Both the position numbers and the translations under genes were made by a program. The notes under the pieces were generated by a model. That model was given only the letters and a program-made list of their open reading frames with translations, ran no database searches and was not told where the DNA came from. From Ypsolopha sequella (lineage: Eukaryota > Arthropoda > Insecta > Lepidoptera > Ypsolophidae), in contig OW203997.1 in NCBI GenBank assembly GCA_934047225.1, positions 1,970,417 to 2,034,416 on the forward strand: DNA of 64,000 nucleotides, given 5' to 3'. Positions 60,591-64,000 of the stretch are shown here, one piece after another; within the stretch, counting starts at the first letter, position 1, and each line of letters begins with the position of its first letter.

Positions 60591-60881
60591 GTCAGTTTGT
60601 TGTATATAGTAAAAAATAATAAAAATTAGGATTCCTTACCCAGAGGGTGCCGAATTGTTTGTTAGGCCTTACGATTTTAGCGCTTTGGTTTTTTTTGCCT
60701 TGTTTTGCTTTGACACATTGTTGTAATTTACCATAATGTTTTTAGGGTTCCATACCCGTGCTGTATGACCGTATATTTCTACAAAAATAATTAAAATTGT
60801 GATTTTAGTATCGATTAAAAGCTCATATATGTTTTTTTGCTTTTGTTCTACGGATGGTTAATACATATTTAATCCTTATCA

Positions 60882-61076
60882 TTTTAAATATAAATAAAAA
60901 AGTATTAATTATCTTCGAGATACATTTCGACCAACTTGTGATCGTCGTCAGTCGGGTTAGAAAAATAGACATTTATTTTTATTATATTCCTATTTTTCTA
61001 ATTCGACTGACGACGACCACAAGCTGGTCGAAATGTATCTTGCAGATAATTAATACTTTTTTATTTATATTCAAAA
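60882..61076. mobile_element. Near-perfect foldback, 195 bp
   Basis: Arms of 87 bases (60882-60968 and 60990-61076) pair with only a few mismatches across a 21-base loop. Each arm contains the hairpin motif ACTGACGA, CGACCA, CAAGC, TGGTCG, AAATGTATCT (plus strand 61005-61040; inverted in the left arm). The open frame crossing it (60854-61108) is a by-product. Confidence 0.85.
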
Positions 61077-61109
61077 AAATAAAAAGCTACAAAAAGGCTT
61101 TAAAATAAT

Positions 61110-61664
61110 ATTTATTCAATTATTTAATCCTTAGATATTTTTGAAGTGAACACTTCTTTAGGCGCGTTGAGCCATTTTTTGGTGGAGAAATATCTTATGG
61201 GTTCGCGTCACCGTCTACGTCACCGTCACCGACATGCTATGTTGACAGCACAGAATAACCCTGAAGTTGACAGTAAATTTTTCACTTCTGTCGGCAATCC
61301 CCATGACTGCCGATGTTTTTTTGTTTGAGGGATAGTTTTGAATTTACCAGGAAGATGCGTTTTTATAAGAAAAATTCTATTTTAATGGAAAATATTGGAA
61401 GGTCTTCCAAAAGACGAAGTTTCCGATCGTAAAACTAGTTTATTTTCCGATAACAACTCGCTGAAAGCCGTTGATTGCTTCTTCTGTCCGGCGCCATCTT
61501 TGTTTTATTTTATTTTTTATGTCGCACTCCTGTAGATAAAATGTGTCAGGAATATATTTATAGGGTTTCATACGAAATTGAAACCTTTTTTCGACCTCAC
61601 AACGCCATTATTTTTATCTTGAAAAACACTGCTATTTAAAATTTTTATTAAATTTTATTAAGCT
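61110..61664. other. No recognisable gene
   Basis: Short frame at 61146-61328 without motif. A CGTCACCGTC repeat lies near 61207-61230. Confidence 0.5.
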
Positions 61665-61900
61665 TAGCAATCAAGCGTGGAAATATCGCCAGCATACTGG
61701 GCACCTTGCCGCAGAACAGCGATTTGGACATAGTGAATAGTGATTTGGAATATAGTTTATCTTTTTAGATGTTTTAGTTTATTTTTTAGTATATTTTTAA
61801 TTTTAGTTTAGATGTATTTATTTCAGTCCTTTTTATTTTTATTTTAATGTTATTTAAGTTAATTGTTTCAATAAATACGAATAAATATTAAAAAATATAT
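61665..61900 (+). repeat. Repeat end encoding a SILGTLP peptide, copy 2
   Basis: The frame AIKRGNIASILGTLPQNSDL continues to a TAG near 61770. A TTTAGTTTA-rich 3' region with TTTCAATAAATACGAATAAA follows. It is the counterpart of 17575-17880. Confidence 0.5.
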
Positions 61901-63185
61901 ATTTAATTTATGTATCATTCTTATTATCATTAATGCTAATACTCCCAGCACGATCTCGATCTCGTGATTAATTATTAATTAGACTACCTTGAAATTAGAA
62001 TGTAAATAATAATAACAATCACTTTCGTTTGTAGTTTTGAATGACGGAACGTCTACGATGTCCGTCAAACTTTTGGTTTCTTGTGCAGTCTGCCATTTTA
62101 TGTATTCGTAAGTATATTTTTTCAAAGTCGTCTTTATCTCAACGAATCACAATGATTGATTGAATCACAGAAGAGAGTCCCTTACGTATTCAATTTATAT
62201 TTACAAATATAATTCACAATATCGATGCTGAAGTGGATAAAAGGGATTCGGGAAGGTCTTCACACATTTTTGTAACAAACAGTCGTTTTTTTTTAAAACG
62301 GGATGAGAGAAGGCCAAAAACGAACCATCGGCACGTTCCTTGTTAAAGGCCTTGTCTCCTTAAAATATTTTAAGGTCCCGTAGGTATGCCAAGAACATAA
62401 AAGAGACGATATGTGTCGCATCTTGAATAGTATTTCATGAAATATATCTCACAACCGCGGTACGTGAATGATCATCGATAAAAAGTGGGTGTATGTGTGT
62501 TCACTGTTCAATGGACACTTGGAATATTTGTTTATTGAACAACCGCGGCGTTTTCATGCCCCCCCCCCGTCCAGCCCCATGTAAAACCTCGCATTGGTAA
62601 TATTTGAAAAATACGTATAATTTTGAAAAGTTGATAATAAAACTAGAAGGAATTATCAATTCCACGTTTCTCAGGTAAATAATTTGAGCGTGATGTGACA
62701 TACCTGGTCAGTTTCAGTACGGAACCCAATTTCACAGTACTAAGTGAGCTTTGTAGCTTTTAGGACGCAAAAGCTTTTTCCTGCAAACGTGTCACCAATC
62801 CGTTTTTCGATAAAATTTAACGTAGGTACGGGCAAAACATTTTTAAATTACTTCAAAAAAAGGAGGATCTTAATATGTAGCAAATTTAGTATACTACATC
62901 TCGGAAAATATAACATGTTTTCTATGAAACAAGTCTTAGGTTTGTTATTTTCTTTTTAAGTTTTTATTTTTAGATATTATCTTACGAATCTAGTTATTGA
63001 GATAATACGACAAGTCGGTTAAAAGTTTACTTTTGAAGTATTTTTAAGCTAAGTTTTTGTGCGGTGACTTGATTAAATAAAAAACATAAATAGAGTAACA
63101 TAAAATCTTGCTTGTTGAGTTCTGTAGACTAGCGTTGCAAGTGCTAGCAAGATTTTTTTCATATCAATACGTATCACGTCACTAG
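61901..63185. other. No recognisable gene
   Basis: AT-rich. A C10 run is at 62559-62568. Frames 62501-62701 and 62744-62959 have no motif. Confidence 0.5.
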
Positions 63186-63234
63186 GGCGGGCGGGCCATC
63201 AGCACAAAGGCGGGCGGTCGATCAGCACAAAGAG
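63186..63234. repeat. Imperfect 24-bp tandem duplication
   Basis: GGCGGGCGGGCCATCAGCAC-AAAG is followed by GGCGGGCGGTCGATCAGCAC-AAAG. This is a local GC-rich patch. Confidence 0.8.
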
Positions 63235-63249
63235 TTTCACCAGATAATT

Positions 63250-63484
63250 TATTTCCTCTCACATTGTGCAACCCATCGTCACTCCCAGTCTATCACGCCC
63301 TCCATCACCAGTCAATAGAAAAACGAAATATTATTACGTCACAAAACACTCCGTAAAAATAACCATCAAGAATATAATCCTGGGAAATTCGTTACCAACT
63401 CATCGGTTTCTGAGGGATCCCTCGCATGAACGTAATAAAGTCACGGGAATGGATAAATTGCTTTGTAATACGAAAGCCGAAAGG
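63250..63484 (+). CDS. Candidate 5' or internal exon (weak)
   Basis: A plus frame (SLSRPPSPVNRKTKYYYVTK ... MDKLLCNTKAE) ends at GAAAG followed by GTAAGAAAC, a strong donor-like site at about 63485. An ATG at 63450 in that frame could be a start. No domain is recognised and no acceptor was identified. A minus frame overlaps (63400-63636). 63485-64000 holds nothing further that I recognise. Confidence 0.2.
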
Positions 63485-64000
63485 TAAGAAACAACTTCTC
63501 TTAGGGCCCACTGAGGGACCCACGCTTCCCCCACGCACACACCCCTACAGAATTCGCGGTAAGACCCCACCCCTCCCTGTTTTCTTTTCGGATACCTTGC
63601 TGGTTGAAAATTTGCGGTATTTTCTGAAACAGACAAAGTCTTGATTCATCGTCAATCAAAGAAAAATAGCCCATAAATACCGTACATCAAGAGTGAAATC
63701 TGAAATGTGGTAAAATACGTGAACACGCGGATTGAGGGCTCGGGTTTGTCAAAATATTATATTTCCGTAATGTGCTCAAATATTTGACGCTGAAGGGTAA
63801 TCTGATAAAGTGGCCGGAGGGGGATGTAAACTAGTTATTTTAGCTTGGTATCATTGTAGGAAATGACTAAGAAATGAAAAATGTTGGTGCAGAACTCATT
63901 TTAAATGTTCAGTCAAAAAACGTAAAACCTTGTACCGAAAAGTGAAGATCGCGCCTCCGGAAAATATTAAAAAACCATTATTGTTGACCTGACATAAAAA

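Overview
The window looks like repeat-dense, AT-rich intergenic and intronic DNA from an insect nuclear genome, most probably a moth or butterfly. The evidence is two long non-LTR retrotransposon ORFs, a complete BEL/Pao LTR retrotransposon, tRNA-derived SINEs, Helitron ends of the kind common in Lepidoptera, and many small terminal-inverted-repeat (TIR) elements. There are no operons, no ribosome-binding-site-led genes and no CRISPR array. The species assignment is inference. Family names rest on motifs read by eye, without database searches.

Layout. 1-1.8 kb: a 45-bp minisatellite, a 29-bp inverted repeat, a short minus-strand exon encoding halves of two WW domains (the best host-gene evidence here) and a TA-flanked MITE. 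2-10 kb: MITEs, old dispersed repeats, foldback palindromes and a Helitron end. 10.4-12.7 kb: a decayed LINE with its 3'UTR, another LINE tail, a possible host terminal exon and a MITE. 13-19.4 kb: dispersed repeats and a TIR element split by a 5'-truncated LINE, which gives a chimeric ORF. 19.6-23.3 kb: a nearly complete LINE (end of ORF1, intact ORF2, 3'UTR) directly abutting an 11-copy 47-bp minisatellite. 24-26.75 kb: a second LINE on the minus strand, truncated inside its endonuclease but otherwise open, with a 33-nt poly(A). 28-47 kb: SINEs, nested MITEs, a non-autonomous hAT-like element, a tandemly duplicated LINE tail, a small Helitron and a 472-bp TIR element. 48.3-48.7 kb: a frameshifted Crypton-like tyrosine-recombinase exon. 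49.06-55.89 kb: the BEL/Pao element, with LTRs that read as identical, a 5-bp target duplication and one long polyprotein. 56-64 kb: a LINE zinc-finger remnant and further dispersed repeats.

The coding capacity is almost entirely that of mobile elements. The BEL/Pao polyprotein carries capsid-like, protease, reverse transcriptase, RNase H and integrase regions needed for its own copying. The two long LINE ORFs encode apurinic-type endonuclease plus reverse transcriptase, which could also mobilise the SINEs and truncated tails. The many MITEs and the hAT-like element lack transposase and would depend on copies elsewhere. Host genes are represented only by short exon candidates (992-1120 is convincing; 12154-12318, 8507-8596 and 63250-63484 are weak).
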